41,948 nucleotides of DNA from Affinirhizobium straminoryzae (GTDB lineage Bacteria; Pseudomonadota; Alphaproteobacteria; Rhizobiales; Rhizobiaceae). Each line of letters opens with the position of its first letter. Position 1 is the stretch's first letter. The position numbers and the translations under genes were made by a program. Below are positions 25,557-34,443 of the stretch, piece by piece. The notes under the pieces were generated by a model. The model saw nothing but the letters and a program-made list of their open reading frames with translations, searched no databases and had not been told where the DNA came from. The DNA is taken from the NCBI RefSeq assembly GCF_007004135.1, contig NZ_VJMG01000025.1, positions 1 through 41,948 of the forward strand, in the 5' to 3' direction.

Positions 25557-26501
25557 TCAGCTTCCGAGGTGTGTTTCGCCGCGCTTGCGGGCAAGTTCGA
25601 TCTGCCGCTGACGCTGGCGGTAACGTTCGCGGTCTTCCTCGCTTCGCTTGTCGAAGCAGTGCGGGCAGGACACGCCTTCCTCGAACTCAGGTGAGGCGCG
25701 ATCTTCCACCGTCAGAGGCTCGCGGCAGGCATGGCAGAGCTTGTGATCGCCTTCCTTCAGACCATGGGTGACGGAGACGCGCTCATCGAACACGAAGCAG
25801 GCGCCTTCCCAGAGGCTTTCCTCCTGCGGCACCTCTTCCAGATATTTCAGAATGCCGCCTTTCAGGTGATAGACCTCGTCAAAACCCTGCTCCTTCATGA
25901 AGGCGGTTGCCTTCTCGCAGCGGATGCCGCCGGTGCAGTACATGGCGATCTTCGGCTTGTTGTGCAGGCCGCTGTTGTTCTTCACCCAGTCCGGAAACTC
26001 GCGGAAGGTCTTGGTCTTGGGATCGACGGCGCCCTTGAAGATGCCGATCGCCGTCTCGTAATCGTTGCGCGTGTCGATGACGATGGTATCCGGATCGGTA
26101 ATCAGCGCGTTCCAGTCCTTCGGATCGACATAGGTGCCGACGATGCGGTTCGGATCGATATCCTCGACGCCCATCGTGACGATTTCCTTCTTCAGGCGCA
26201 CCTTCATGCGCAGGAAGGGCATCCTGGAGGCTCGGCTTTCCTTGTGCTCCAGATGCGTGAATTCCGGCTGCGCGCGCAGAAAGGCGAGCACTTTGGCAAT
26301 GCTCTCATCGGGCCCGGCAATCGTGCCGTTGATGCCTTCTCGGGCCAGTAGCAGGGTGCCCTTCACGCCGTTTTCCTCGCATAGCGCCTGCAGCGGCGCG
26401 CGCACGGACTGGTAGCGGTCGAACCGGGCAAAATGATAGAGCGCGGCCACGAGGAAGGAGCCGGATGCGGGGCCGGCGGCGTTTTCGGATCTGTCGGTCA
26501 T
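25557..26501 (-). CDS. trhO: Rhodanese-domain tRNA uridine(34) hydroxylase
   Basis: About 314 aa, YceA/TrhO family. The N-terminal acylphosphatase-like part has [16 protein letters not shown], and the rhodanese domain has IDTRNDYE and the active loop YCTGGIRC with the presumed catalytic Cys at about 189. The C-terminal part carries CHACREP and CPHC, a four-cysteine cluster. TrhO makes 5-hydroxyuridine at the wobble position of certain tRNAs in an oxygen-dependent way. The ATG at 26501 is preferred over a TTG at 26537. Confidence 0.93.
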   Translation of the reverse strand: MTDRSENAAGPASGSFLVAALYHFARFDRYQSVRAPLQALCEENGVKGTLLLAREGINGTIAGPDESIAKVLAFLRAQPEFTHLEHKESRASRMPFLRMKVRLKKEIVTMGVEDIDPNRIVGTYVDPKDWNALITDPDTIVIDTRNDYETAIGIFKGAVDPKTKTFREFPDWVKNNSGLHNKPKIAMYCTGGIRCEKATAFMKEQGFDEVYHLKGGILKYLEEVPQEESLWEGACFVFDERVSVTHGLKEGDHKLCHACREPLTVEDRASPEFEEGVSCPHCFDKRSEEDRERYRQRQRQIELARKRGETHLGS

Positions 26502-26612
26502 GCCCCGCGAAATACTGCCTCCGCCGGCCGGACGCAACGGATTTCGGCGCTTTCACCGCACTTTGACCTTTGTCAAGTCCGGCAGCATCCCTGCGGATTG
26601 GCTGCACCCGCC

Positions 26613-26647
26613 AAGGAAAGGCCCCTCCGCTCGCAAGCGGAAGGGCC
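26613..26647 (-). terminator. Rho-independent terminator of the chemoreceptor transcript
   Basis: On the minus strand GGCCCTTCCGCT and AGCGGAGGGGCC (26647 down to 26620) form a 12-bp stem with one G-U and a 4-base loop, followed by TTTCCTT. Confidence 0.82.
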
Positions 26648-26672
26648 GATGTCGAATGGCAGCGGACTTGTG

Positions 26673-28412
26673 TCAGGCGGCACGGGCGGTGCGATAGGAG
26701 GTCGCCTGACCATCGAGGGTGAACTGCACCATCAGGTCGCGCAGGCGGGCGGCTTCGGCGGCAAGCGCTGCCGAGGCGGCACTCGTCTCTTCCACCATGG
26801 CGGCGTTCTTCTGCGTGCTCTGGTCCATGTGGTTGACGGCGGTGTTGATCTCGGAAAGGCCGGTCGACTGTTCGCGGGCCGCCGTCGCAATCGAGGTGAT
26901 GTGCTGGTTGATCGCGACGATCAGCTGGCCGATGCCGGTCAGCGCCGTGCCGGTGTTGGAGACGAGCTCAACGCCCGCTTCCACCTCGTTGGTCGAGTTC
27001 TGGATCAGCGCCTTGATCTCGCGCGCCGCATTGGCGGAGCGCTGGGCCAGTTCGCGCACTTCCTGTGCGACGACGGCAAAGCCCTTGCCGGCATCGCCGG
27101 CGCGCGCCGCTTCCACGCCGGCGTTCAGCGCCAGAAGATTGGTCTGGAAGGCAATGTCATCGATCACGCCGATGATGTTGGAGATCTGCGAGGCGCTGCT
27201 TTCAATCCGGCTCATCGCTTCGACGGCCTCGGCCACAACCTGCCCGGATTTCACGGCGCTGTCATTGGCCTGGGTCGCGACGCGGCGTGCTTCTTCCGTC
27301 AGGCGCAGCGAGGCGGTCACATTGGTAGTGATCTGATCGAGGGCGGCTGCGGTTTCCTCCAGCGATGCGGCTTGCTGTTCGGTGCGACGCGACAGGTCGT
27401 TGGTGTTTTCCGCGATGTCACGGGTGCCGCCGTCGATGTTCATGGCGGCATCCACCACCACCGTCAGCGTCTGGCGCAGCTGGCGCACGGCAGCATTGAA
27501 GTTGTCGCGCAGTTCCTCGTATTCGGCGGCAAACCGGTCGTTGATCTGTACCGTGAGGTCGCCGAGTGACAGCGCCTTCAGACCCGCGGCGAGTGCACCA
27601 TTCGCCTGCATCATCGCTTCGACGCGCACCCGGTCGGCATCCTGCTTGGCGCGGCGTTCCGCTTCCAGAAGGTCGCGATTGGCATCGGCATCCTTCTGCA
27701 GGCTTGCCGCTTGCGCCACGCTGTCCTTGAAATACTGCACCGCGCGCGACATCTCGCCGATCTCGTCCTCGCGGTCCTGATTGGGAACCGGCGTGTCAAG
27801 CGCGCCGGACGAGAGGCGGTTCATCACGCCGGACAGCGACACCAGCGGCTGGGTGATCGACCGCATCAGGAAGAACAGCGCGAGCGCCGAGGCGAGAAGC
27901 GTCAGGCCCGCGATCGCGCCAAGCCCGGTCAGCGACTGCCAGGTGTTGCGCAGGATCGACTGCGTATCGAAGACCAGCACCATGGTGCCGATGTTCATCT
28001 CCTTGCCCTCTTCGGTGTGCATCAGCGGCACCACGGAGAAGCGCAGGTTGCTGCCGTCATCCTTCACCTTCCCGGCCGCACCCGCCATTGTGCCGGCGGT
28101 CACGGCGGACGCTTCGCCGGAGGTGTAGAAGGGCTTGCCGGTGCCATCGAGGACGATTGCGGCGCGGAAATCCGGATCGGCGCCGGCCGGATCGAAGGTA
28201 TCGCGCGCCAGCCCCTTGTCGAACTGCCACATGGCGGTGGAGGCGCCGGACGTGGTCATGGACGTGGTGAGGCTCACCTTGTGGTCGAACATCTCCTGGG
28301 TCGACTGGGCCTGCGACCAGCCGGAATAGAGGCTGAGGGCAACGGAACCGGCCAGGATGAGGGCAAGCGACGGCAGCATCACCTGCATGCGAATGGATTT
28401 GCTCTTGAACAT
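26673..28412 (-). CDS. Methyl-accepting chemotaxis protein
   Basis: About 579 aa. A first membrane helix near residues 10-30, a small periplasmic sensor of roughly 140 aa containing [16 protein letters not shown], a second helix ([18 protein letters not shown]) and a HAMP domain follow, with a second HAMP-like stretch before the signalling domain. The hairpin tip region is intact ([20 protein letters not shown] and [20 protein letters not shown]). No CheR-binding pentapeptide at the C-terminus (ends RTARAA). AGGA upstream supports the ATG at 28412. The gene lies 58 bp downstream of a periplasmic binding protein gene in the same direction, suggesting that protein presents the ligand. Confidence 0.93.
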   Translation of the reverse strand: MFKSKSIRMQVMLPSLALILAGSVALSLYSGWSQAQSTQEMFDHKVSLTTSMTTSGASTAMWQFDKGLARDTFDPAGADPDFRAAIVLDGTGKPFYTSGEASAVTAGTMAGAAGKVKDDGSNLRFSVVPLMHTEEGKEMNIGTMVLVFDTQSILRNTWQSLTGLGAIAGLTLLASALALFFLMRSITQPLVSLSGVMNRLSSGALDTPVPNQDREDEIGEMSRAVQYFKDSVAQAASLQKDADANRDLLEAERRAKQDADRVRVEAMMQANGALAAGLKALSLGDLTVQINDRFAAEYEELRDNFNAAVRQLRQTLTVVVDAAMNIDGGTRDIAENTNDLSRRTEQQAASLEETAAALDQITTNVTASLRLTEEARRVATQANDSAVKSGQVVAEAVEAMSRIESSASQISNIIGVIDDIAFQTNLLALNAGVEAARAGDAGKGFAVVAQEVRELAQRSANAAREIKALIQNSTNEVEAGVELVSNTGTALTGIGQLIVAINQHITSIATAAREQSTGLSEINTAVNHMDQSTQKNAAMVEETSAASAALAAEAARLRDLMVQFTLDGQATSYRTARAA

Positions 28413-28470
28413 GATCAAAGTCCTGAAATCGGGAAAGGGGCTGTCGTGAGCGGAAAGGAGCGGCCGCGGC

Positions 28471-29340
28471 TCATTTCTGCGGATCGAACCAGTAACGGGC
28501 GTCCATCGCGAGGATGTCCTCCGGCAGGTTCGGGTTCGGGATCTTGAGGATGGTGCGCGTCTTCAGGTCCCCCTTGTCGAAGGCGAGCCGAATGTCCGGA
28601 TTGGCCTGAAAAACCTTGTCGAAGGAGCCGTCCTTCCACGCCTGCTCCAGGCCGCGCATCAGGTCGTCGCGCAGGTCCGGGCGGGACTTGGACACATAGA
28701 AGATCGAGGCGGAGGGATATTGCAGCACCAGCGTCTTTTCGACTGCCAGCCCCGGCACGTCGGCCACCTGCTTGGCCTGTTCGTTCAGCGCCTCGTTGAC
28801 CCCGCGGGCGAAATAGTCGCCCCGACGACCCATCGTCATGCGGTAGAGGTTTTTCTGAGGGCCGGTGCGCACGGTGAGGCCCGATTTGCGCATCACGTCC
28901 ACATCCGCCCAGCCGGTGCCCTGCAGCGCGATGAAGGCCTTCAGGTTTTCCAGCGTCTTGACGCGGCTGAATTCGCCCTGCCGTGCGCCGTCGATCAGAA
29001 ACAGGCGGTAGCCGCCGAGGCCGCGATCGATGGGAAAGGGCACGGAGAGAAGCTTGGCGGAGACGGCCTTGGCCGCATTGACCCAGGCTATGTCGATCTG
29101 CGCGCCATTGGCGATCGCATCCACCATGCCGGCATTGGAGCTGTAGCCGGTCGGCGAGGGTTTGAGCACGTAGGGCTTGCCGGATTTCTCGATGGCGAGC
29201 TGAAGGACCTGGTAACCCAGGGTCTTTTCCTTGCCGCCAGCCGAATTGTAGTAGATGTCCAGCGTGTCGGCGGCTTGAGCGCTGTTGACAAGGCAGCTGG
29301 CGGCCAGCGCGATTGCGCAAAGAAGGCTGTGCTTCAACAC
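28471..29340 (-). CDS. Orphan periplasmic solute-binding protein next to the chemoreceptor
   Basis: About 289 aa. A signal peptide ([19 protein letters not shown]) is cleaved before ADTLDIYY. The rest reads as a type II periplasmic binding fold: [31 protein letters not shown], and a C-terminal [19 protein letters not shown] that resembles the amino-acid-type SBP_bac_3 group. The GTG at 29340 is chosen because GGGGAGAG lies just before it; an ATG at 29376 would spoil the signal peptide. No transporter permease or ATPase gene is nearby; the only partner is the chemoreceptor gene downstream. Confidence 0.75.
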   Translation of the reverse strand: MLKHSLLCAIALAASCLVNSAQAADTLDIYYNSAGGKEKTLGYQVLQLAIEKSGKPYVLKPSPTGYSSNAGMVDAIANGAQIDIAWVNAAKAVSAKLLSVPFPIDRGLGGYRLFLIDGARQGEFSRVKTLENLKAFIALQGTGWADVDVMRKSGLTVRTGPQKNLYRMTMGRRGDYFARGVNEALNEQAKQVADVPGLAVEKTLVLQYPSASIFYVSKSRPDLRDDLMRGLEQAWKDGSFDKVFQANPDIRLAFDKGDLKTRTILKIPNPNLPEDILAMDARYWFDPQK

Positions 29341-29431
29341 TGGTACTCTCCCCTGAAACGATGGGGCAAAGCTCACCCAGCCTGCTTAACATTGGTTGAA
29401 GGACAGAGTGTCAGATTCTGTGTGAGGCCTC

Positions 29432-30352
29432 TTAGCTGCCCAGCTGTCGGGCAGCCTTGCGCCACAGCAGGCGCACGATGTCCGCCTCGCGCTCGGCGTC
29501 GTCCGCAAACACGCTCTCCGAAAGCGCGAGCGCTTCCGCACGCACCGCCTGCTGCCGGGTGATGATCGCGCCGATCAGCAGGGCGAGCGTATTGCTGTCG
29601 CCGAACAGGTCGGGTCTTTCATTGACCGCCTGCGTCAGCACGCTCAGGTCATGTTCGTGCCCGAGTTCGTCCACCAGCCGCTTGGTCTCGCGCCGGCGCG
29701 CCTGCAGCGCGGTCGGCCAGAGGTCTTCCAAAAGCGTCAGATGCATCCACGCAACCTGTCCGCATTTGCGCAGGTCGTGAAAAGCTTCCGCAGCCGGTTC
29801 CTCGCGGCAGACGTCAAGCGCCCGTCGTGCCTTGATGCCCTGCTTGCGCCATGCTCTGGCGACGCGCTTTGCAGCGCGTGCATTGCCCTCTGGCAGATCG
29901 AGCGTGTCAAGCGCTGCGATGGCGGCATTGCAGGTGGTGATGGCCGCCTCGATCCGGGCCGGCAAATCCATTTCGGAGGCGGCGATGCGGTCGCGCCGCT
30001 CAACGAGAGCCCGCGAGGCAAATCCGAGGGCAGCAAATTCTTCCGCCGAAACGGCAAGGCCTGCAAGATAATCCACTGTCTCCACCAGCGCTGTGGCATC
30101 GCGCACCGCCGAAAGGCTGCGGGCCATGTCGCGGATTCGCGCATTTTCTGCCTGCCGGAAGGATTTTGCATCGGGTTCGATCAGCCGATAAAGGGCCCGC
30201 AGCCGCTTGAAGCGTTTGCGGGCAGCGTGCACCGCCGCATGCGGACCATCCGGCTGTTCTTCCAGCACGTTGATCGCCTTCAGCAGTTGCTCCCCCGCCA
30301 CCCGTCGAAACTCATCGAGAAAGGGCTCAGACGGTCTGATGCGAAAGGCCAT
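29432..30352 (-). CDS. CHAD-domain protein
   Basis: 306 aa, predicted all-helical. CHAD domains carry conserved histidines and basic residues; here HAAVHAARKRFKRLRALYRL near residues 37-56 and AFHDLRKCGQVAWMHLTLL near 195-213 are the two typical segments. CHAD proteins bind inorganic polyphosphate and are frequently fused or paired with CYTH phosphatases. Its start overlaps the end of the CYTH gene by 26 bp, so translation is likely coupled. A 7-bp stem hairpin covers its stop codon (29435-29455). The cellular role in this organism is not known. Confidence 0.85.
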   Translation of the reverse strand: MAFRIRPSEPFLDEFRRVAGEQLLKAINVLEEQPDGPHAAVHAARKRFKRLRALYRLIEPDAKSFRQAENARIRDMARSLSAVRDATALVETVDYLAGLAVSAEEFAALGFASRALVERRDRIAASEMDLPARIEAAITTCNAAIAALDTLDLPEGNARAAKRVARAWRKQGIKARRALDVCREEPAAEAFHDLRKCGQVAWMHLTLLEDLWPTALQARRRETKRLVDELGHEHDLSVLTQAVNERPDLFGDSNTLALLIGAIITRQQAVRAEALALSESVFADDAEREADIVRLLWRKAARQLGS

Positions 30353-30833
30353 GCATCTGCTCCACGCTGATGGTCTCGGTCGCCATGACCATGTTGGAGA
30401 AGCGCCGGTCGCCCGTCACCTCCCGACCGATCCAGACGGGAAGCGGCGGGCTTTGATCCGGACTCTCAAGCTCCACCTCGGCCAGGATCAGTCCCTTATA
30501 GGCGCCGCTAAACTCGTCCACCTCCCAGGTGAAACCAGCATGGGGAATGAAATGGCGGGTCTTCTCGATCACGATGCCGATGGCCGAGACGATCAGTTCC
30601 TCGGCATCGCCAACCGAGATCTCGTATTCGTACTCGTCGCGCGCCAGAAGGTGGCGGCCAACCTTGATGGTGAGTCTGGCCTTGGCGACGCCCGGCCCTT
30701 CCATCAGCCGGACACGGACGCTGCGATCCTCGCCGATCGCCACGTAGCCCTGCCGGAAGCGCAGGCGTGAGGTTGCCATGCGTCGCCAGTCCTCCGATCT
30801 CACCAGAAACTTGCGCTCGATTTCCTTGGCCAT
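30327..30833 (-). CDS. CYTH-domain triphosphatase
   Basis: About 168 aa. The protein opens with AKEIERKFLV, the ExExK signature that binds triphosphate, followed by the strand pattern of the CYTH tunnel (RFRQGYVAI, VRVRLMEG, ARLTIKVGR, EYEYEISVGDAEELI, WEVDEFSG, LILAEVELES). CYTH enzymes hydrolyse tripolyphosphate or thiamine triphosphate. An ATG at 30839 is two codons further out; 30833 is preferred because GGGA is 5 bases upstream. It forms an overlapping operon with the CHAD gene, a split version of the CYTH-CHAD fusions known elsewhere. Confidence 0.9.
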   Translation of the reverse strand: MAKEIERKFLVRSEDWRRMATSRLRFRQGYVAIGEDRSVRVRLMEGPGVAKARLTIKVGRHLLARDEYEYEISVGDAEELIVSAIGIVIEKTRHFIPHAGFTWEVDEFSGAYKGLILAEVELESPDQSPPLPVWIGREVTGDRRFSNMVMATETISVEQMHGLSHQTV

Positions 30834-30999
30834 CCGCATCCCGCATGCGTGTTGTGGACTGTAAACTATGTCAAAGGCTTACAAAGGACCAGAGGCCATC
30901 ATGCGATGTCGGCTGGTTTTCACTCGACACTCATTCCCGTGCGCGTTATGTCAGCCAAGGAGTTTTCAATCGGTTCAATCCGTTCTGAGCGGGAGTTTG

Positions 31000-31641
31000 A
31001 TGATGAGTGCCAAGACCGAGACCCTGCTGTCCATCCTGAAGCTGCAACCGGTCGTGCCGGTGCTGATCGTCGAGGACGTGGCCTCTGCCGTGCCGCTGGC
31101 GCGCGCGCTGGTGGCGGGCGGTCTGAAGGCGATCGAGATCACGCTGCGCACGCCGGCCGCCCTCGATGCCGTCAAGGCGGTTGCCGCCGAGGTGGAAGGC
31201 GCCCATGTCGGTGCCGGCACCATTCTCAACGCCCGCGACTTTGAAGCCGCTGTCAAGGCGGGGTCCACCTTCATCGTCAGCCCGGGCGTCGCGCCGGGCG
31301 TTCTCGCTGCCGCCAGGGATTCCGCTGTTCCGCTTCTGCCGGGTGCCGCCACCGCCAGCGAAGTGATGACGCTGCGCGAAGCAGGCTATGACGTGCTGAA
31401 GTTCTTCCCGGCCGAGCAGGCCGGCGGTGCGGCCTATCTCAAGGCGCTCTCCTCGCCGCTCGCCGGCACCGTCTTCTGCCCGACGGGCGGCATTTCGCTG
31501 AAGAATGCGAACGACTATCTCTCGCTGCCGAACGTCGTCTGCGTGGGCGGGTCCTGGGTGGCCCCGAAGGAACTGGTGGCCGCCGGCGACTGGGCCGGCA
31601 TCACGAAACTGGCATCGGAAGCCGCAGCGCTGAAGGCCTGA
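31000..31641 (+). CDS. eda: KDPG/KHG aldolase
   Basis: 213 aa from the ATG at 31000 (or 212 from 31003, which has the better spacing to GGGAG at 30991-30995). Class I aldolase of the Entner-Doudoroff pathway splitting 2-keto-3-deoxy-6-phosphogluconate into pyruvate and glyceraldehyde-3-phosphate. Landmarks are VEDVASAVPLARALVAGG, IEITLRTPAALDA (catalytic Glu), VGAGTILNA, and the Schiff-base lysine in YDVLKFFPAEQAGG. The frame further upstream to 30868 has no family similarity. Divergent from the CYTH-CHAD operon. Confidence 0.93.
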   Translation: MMSAKTETLLSILKLQPVVPVLIVEDVASAVPLARALVAGGLKAIEITLRTPAALDAVKAVAAEVEGAHVGAGTILNARDFEAAVKAGSTFIVSPGVAPGVLAAARDSAVPLLPGAATASEVMTLREAGYDVLKFFPAEQAGGAAYLKALSSPLAGTVFCPTGGISLKNANDYLSLPNVVCVGGSWVAPKELVAAGDWAGITKLASEAAALKA

Positions 31642-31672
31642 CCGGCTTTGTAATTCGCCTTGGCCTCCCTAT

Positions 31673-31701
31673 CTGTCTCCCTGACCACAACAGGGAGACA
31701 G
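31673..31701 (+). promoter_or_regulatory. Hairpin that sequesters the DUF533 ribosome binding site
   Basis: CTGTCTCCCTG (31673-31683) pairs perfectly over 11 bp with CAGGGAGACAG (31691-31701) around a 7-base loop. The Shine-Dalgarno AGGGAG lies inside the 3' arm, and the ATG starts three bases after the stem (31705). No T-run follows, so this looks like translational control, not termination. Confidence 0.65.
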
Positions 31702-31704
31702 TGC

Positions 31705-32406
31705 ATGTTCGACGCCAAGAAGCTTCTTGACCAGTTCCTGGGATCGCAGATCCCCGGCCTGTCCGGAGGATCGGTCAAGGATCGCGCCGGGCAGATGGGT
31801 GATCTGGCCCGCAACAATCCTCTGAAGACGGGTGCGCTCGCCGCCGCCATCCTCGGCACCAAGACTGGCCGCAAGCTGGCGGGCAATGTGGCCACACTCG
31901 GCGGCATCGCCGCCATTGCCGGCCTCGGCTATCTCGCCTACCGGAACTACCAGTCGGGTGCGAAGCCGCAGGGCCTGCCGCAGGATCCGGCCTCGCTGCA
32001 GCCGCCGGCCGAGTCGCCCTTCCATCCGCAATCGGCCACTCTCAGCAATGATTTCGCCCTGACGTTGCTGCGCGCCATGATTGCGGCTGCCAAGGCCGAT
32101 GGCCATATCGACGCCTTCGAGCGGCAGGCCATCATGCAGAAGGTGCATGCGGTGGACCTCGGCGCCGAGGCGGAAGCCTTTTTGGCGCGCGAGCTTGCCG
32201 ATCCGGTCGATCTCGACGCGCTGGTGGCGGCCGGCCGCACGGAAGAGCAGCGGGTGGAGATCTACACGGCTTCGCGGCTTGCCATCGATCCCGATACGCG
32301 GGCCGAGCGCGGCTATCTGGACATGCTGGCCGGTCGGTTGCGGCTTCCCGATGCGCTGGTCGACCATATCGAGGCGACCGTATCGTCCGCAAAGATTTCC
32401 CTCTGA
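31705..32406 (+). CDS. DUF533/TerB-like protein
   Basis: 233 aa. The N-terminal half has MFDAKKLLDQFLG, a glycine/alanine-rich hydrophobic stretch (TGRKLAGNVATLGGIAAIAG, possibly one membrane helix) and a proline-rich linker. The C-terminal half is a TerB-like helical domain (LLRAMIAAAKADGHIDAFER, EIYTASRLAIDPDTRAERGY) with acidic residues that bind metal in TerB relatives. This matches DUF533 (YebE). Function is unknown. Its ribosome site is buried in a perfect hairpin, so translation is probably regulated. Starts 63 bp after eda and may share its transcript. Confidence 0.82.
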   Translation: MFDAKKLLDQFLGSQIPGLSGGSVKDRAGQMGDLARNNPLKTGALAAAILGTKTGRKLAGNVATLGGIAAIAGLGYLAYRNYQSGAKPQGLPQDPASLQPPAESPFHPQSATLSNDFALTLLRAMIAAAKADGHIDAFERQAIMQKVHAVDLGAEAEAFLARELADPVDLDALVAAGRTEEQRVEIYTASRLAIDPDTRAERGYLDMLAGRLRLPDALVDHIEATVSSAKISL

Positions 32407-32413
32407 GAGAATC

Positions 32414-32455
32414 GGCGGCGGTGCGACAAGGCGACGATTGCCTTTGCCCGCCGCC
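32414..32455 (+). repeat. Nested inverted repeat before the GNAT gene
   Basis: GGCGGCGG (32414-32421) pairs with CCGCCGCC (32448-32455), and an inner AAGGC / GCCTT stem lies inside. It fills most of the 82-bp gap between the DUF533 and GNAT genes. Role unknown; no T-run. Confidence 0.4.
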
Positions 32456-32488
32456 TCTCGTAATCCTCGTCACAAAGAGGGGGAAACC

Positions 32489-33184
32489 ATGCGTGATCTT
32501 GCAAGCTTCAAGGCCTGCCCGCCGCCGCAACCGGTGCGGCTGGAAGGGCAGTATGTCATTCTCGAGCCCTATGAACGGGCGGTCCACATCCAGACGCTGT
32601 GGGAGGCGCTGGGGGGCGAAGACGGGATCAACGACCTCATTCATTATTTCCCCAATCCGCTCTACACCGCGCCCGATCAGTTTGCCGACTGGCTGGAGGG
32701 CATGAACCGCGATGGCCGCCTCGTCACGCTCGTCTTTCGCGACAAGGAGGATGGCGAAGTGGTGGGCATGGCAAGCTACATGCGGCCGGACCCGGCCAAC
32801 GGTGTTGTCGAAGTGGGCTCGGTTGCCCATGGTCTCGGCATGAAGCGTTCGCCGCTCTCCACCGAAGCGCATTACCTGATGGCGCGCCATGTGTTCGAAA
32901 CCCTCGGCTATCGCCGCTACGAATGGAAGTGCCATAACGAGAACGCGCCGAGCAAGGTCGCGGCGCGGCGGCTCGGCTTTACTTTCGAAGGCGTGTTCCG
33001 GCAGCACATGATCTCCAAGGGTGCCAACCGGGATACCGCCTGGTTCTCGATGATCGATGGCGAATGGCCGCTGATCGCCAAATCCTTCGAGGCCTGGCTG
33101 TCACCGGAGAATTTCGACGATCACGGTCACCAGAAGCGCCGGCTGGAAGAGATTCGCGCCGCACTTGTCAGCGAGGCGGCATGA
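32489..33184 (+). CDS. GNAT-family N-acetyltransferase (RimJ/RimL-like)
   Basis: 231 aa. Acetyltransferase fold with the N-terminal VRLEGQYVILEPYERA, a central GEVVGMASYMR strand and the C-terminal LGYRRYEWKCHNENAPSKVA and ARRLGFTFEGVFRQHM region typical of the RimJ/RimL and YjhQ-like group, which acetylate protein N-termini or small molecules. AGAGGGGGAAA precedes the ATG. Its stop codon overlaps the start of the next small gene (ATGA). The substrate is unknown. Confidence 0.88.
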   Translation: MRDLASFKACPPPQPVRLEGQYVILEPYERAVHIQTLWEALGGEDGINDLIHYFPNPLYTAPDQFADWLEGMNRDGRLVTLVFRDKEDGEVVGMASYMRPDPANGVVEVGSVAHGLGMKRSPLSTEAHYLMARHVFETLGYRRYEWKCHNENAPSKVAARRLGFTFEGVFRQHMISKGANRDTAWFSMIDGEWPLIAKSFEAWLSPENFDDHGHQKRRLEEIRAALVSEAA

Positions 33185-33387
33185 GCGAGCCATCCGGGCG
33201 TTCACCGGCCATTGCCGCCGCCATCATCATGTTCGGCTTCATGCTGCTGTTCTTCGTGATGCCGCGAATCATGATCTGGCTGGGCGAATTTTCGCCTTGG
33301 CTTGCGGGTGCCTTCGGCCTCGTGGCGGTGCTGTCCTTTTTCCTGGTGTTCTGGCTGCGTGCCCGCCACCAGCGCGGCAGGCAATGA
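33181..33387 (+). CDS. Small two-helix membrane protein
   Basis: 68 aa. Two hydrophobic segments, IAAAIIMFGFMLLFFVMPRI and AGAFGLVAVLSFFLVFWL, separated by a short polar turn; the C-terminus is basic. The start overlaps the stop of the GNAT gene as ATGA, which implies translational coupling. I do not recognise a family. The gene converges on the NicO gene with six bases between the stop codons. Confidence 0.7.
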   Translation: MSEPSGRSPAIAAAIIMFGFMLLFFVMPRIMIWLGEFSPWLAGAFGLVAVLSFFLVFWLRARHQRGRQ

Positions 33388-33393
33388 GCACCT

Positions 33394-34443
33394 TTACCAG
33401 AGGGTCTGCAGATTGCCGCTCTGGAGGGAGGCGCCGAGAAGCACCAGCCCGACCACGATGATGAACAGCGCGCCGAGGATTTCGATCGCGGTCGAGATGT
33501 GTCGGGCAAGGCGGGTCCGCGGGCCTGACAGCCTGACGGCGAGATCCTTGGCCGTGACCGCGATGATGGCAAGGATCGACACGGTGATCGCGGTACCGAG
33601 CGACATGGCGAGCACGGACAGCCCGCCGGCCAGATAGAGCCCGTTCAGAATGGCAAAGCTCATCACCAGAATGGCGCCGGAGCAGGGGCGAAGCCCGACC
33701 GCAATGATGGCAGACCATGCCTCCCGTACGCTGAAATCCTTGGCCTTCAGCGTCGTGGGGTCGGGAATGTGCAGCTCTCCGCAGTCGGCGCAGTAGCTGC
33801 CGGGCGACAGGTCGTTGTGGTCGTGTCCGACCTCGACGGCCTCGAAGCGCAGGCCCGTCGAGGCGGACCCGCTGGTCGCCCCGGCAAAGATCGGCAGCGA
33901 GGAGAAGCGCGGCCGGATTTCGTAGAGCTTGCGCCCGAGAAGCCAGACACCGAACAGCGCCACCAGCGCGAAGCTGGCGATTTCCATCGCCCAGGTGGCC
34001 TTCGTCATGGTGATGCCGGTGCCGCGCAGGATGAAGAAGGCGGCTGCCACCAGCAGGATGGCCACCAGCCCCTGCACCAGCGCCGAAAGCAGCGAAATCA
34101 CGATTCCGCGCTTCAGCGCCGTCTCGTTGGCGATCATGTAGGACGAGATCACCGCCTTGCCGTGGCCGGGGCCTGCGGCATGGAACACGCCATAGGCAAA
34201 GGAGAGGCCGACCAGTCCCTTGATCGCCGAGGGGTCTTCGCGCATCGCCCGCAGGGAGGCGGTGAGCGCGCGATAGAAGGATTGCTGGTAGACGTTCACC
34301 CAGGCAAGCAGCGGGCCGAAAAGACCGCTGGTATCGAAGGAGGGTTCGGCGGCACCGACGCCGAGCGGCGATTGTGCATGCGCGGCAAAGGCCGTGCCGA
34401 GCAGCGCGAGAAGAATAAGAAGGGGTGCCTGGCGTCTCAGCAT
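33394..34443 (-). CDS. NicO/RcnA-type nickel-cobalt (metal) exporter
   Basis: 349 aa. A hydrophobic N-terminus with signal-like features is followed by several membrane helices; FHAAGPGHGKAVISSYM near residues 89-105 and the late GLRPCSGAILVM are NicO hallmarks with metal-binding His and Cys. A hydrophilic middle loop has GHDHND and then YCADCGELH, a His and CxxC cluster well suited to metal binding. The start overlaps the end of the DUF1007 gene by 7 bp. Export of Ni, Co or Zn is inferred from the family; the metal is not fixed. Confidence 0.87.
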   Translation of the reverse strand: MLRRQAPLLILLALLGTAFAAHAQSPLGVGAAEPSFDTSGLFGPLLAWVNVYQQSFYRALTASLRAMREDPSAIKGLVGLSFAYGVFHAAGPGHGKAVISSYMIANETALKRGIVISLLSALVQGLVAILLVAAAFFILRGTGITMTKATWAMEIASFALVALFGVWLLGRKLYEIRPRFSSLPIFAGATSGSASTGLRFEAVEVGHDHNDLSPGSYCADCGELHIPDPTTLKAKDFSVREAWSAIIAVGLRPCSGAILVMSFAILNGLYLAGGLSVLAMSLGTAITVSILAIIAVTAKDLAVRLSGPRTRLARHISTAIEILGALFIIVVGLVLLGASLQSGNLQTLW

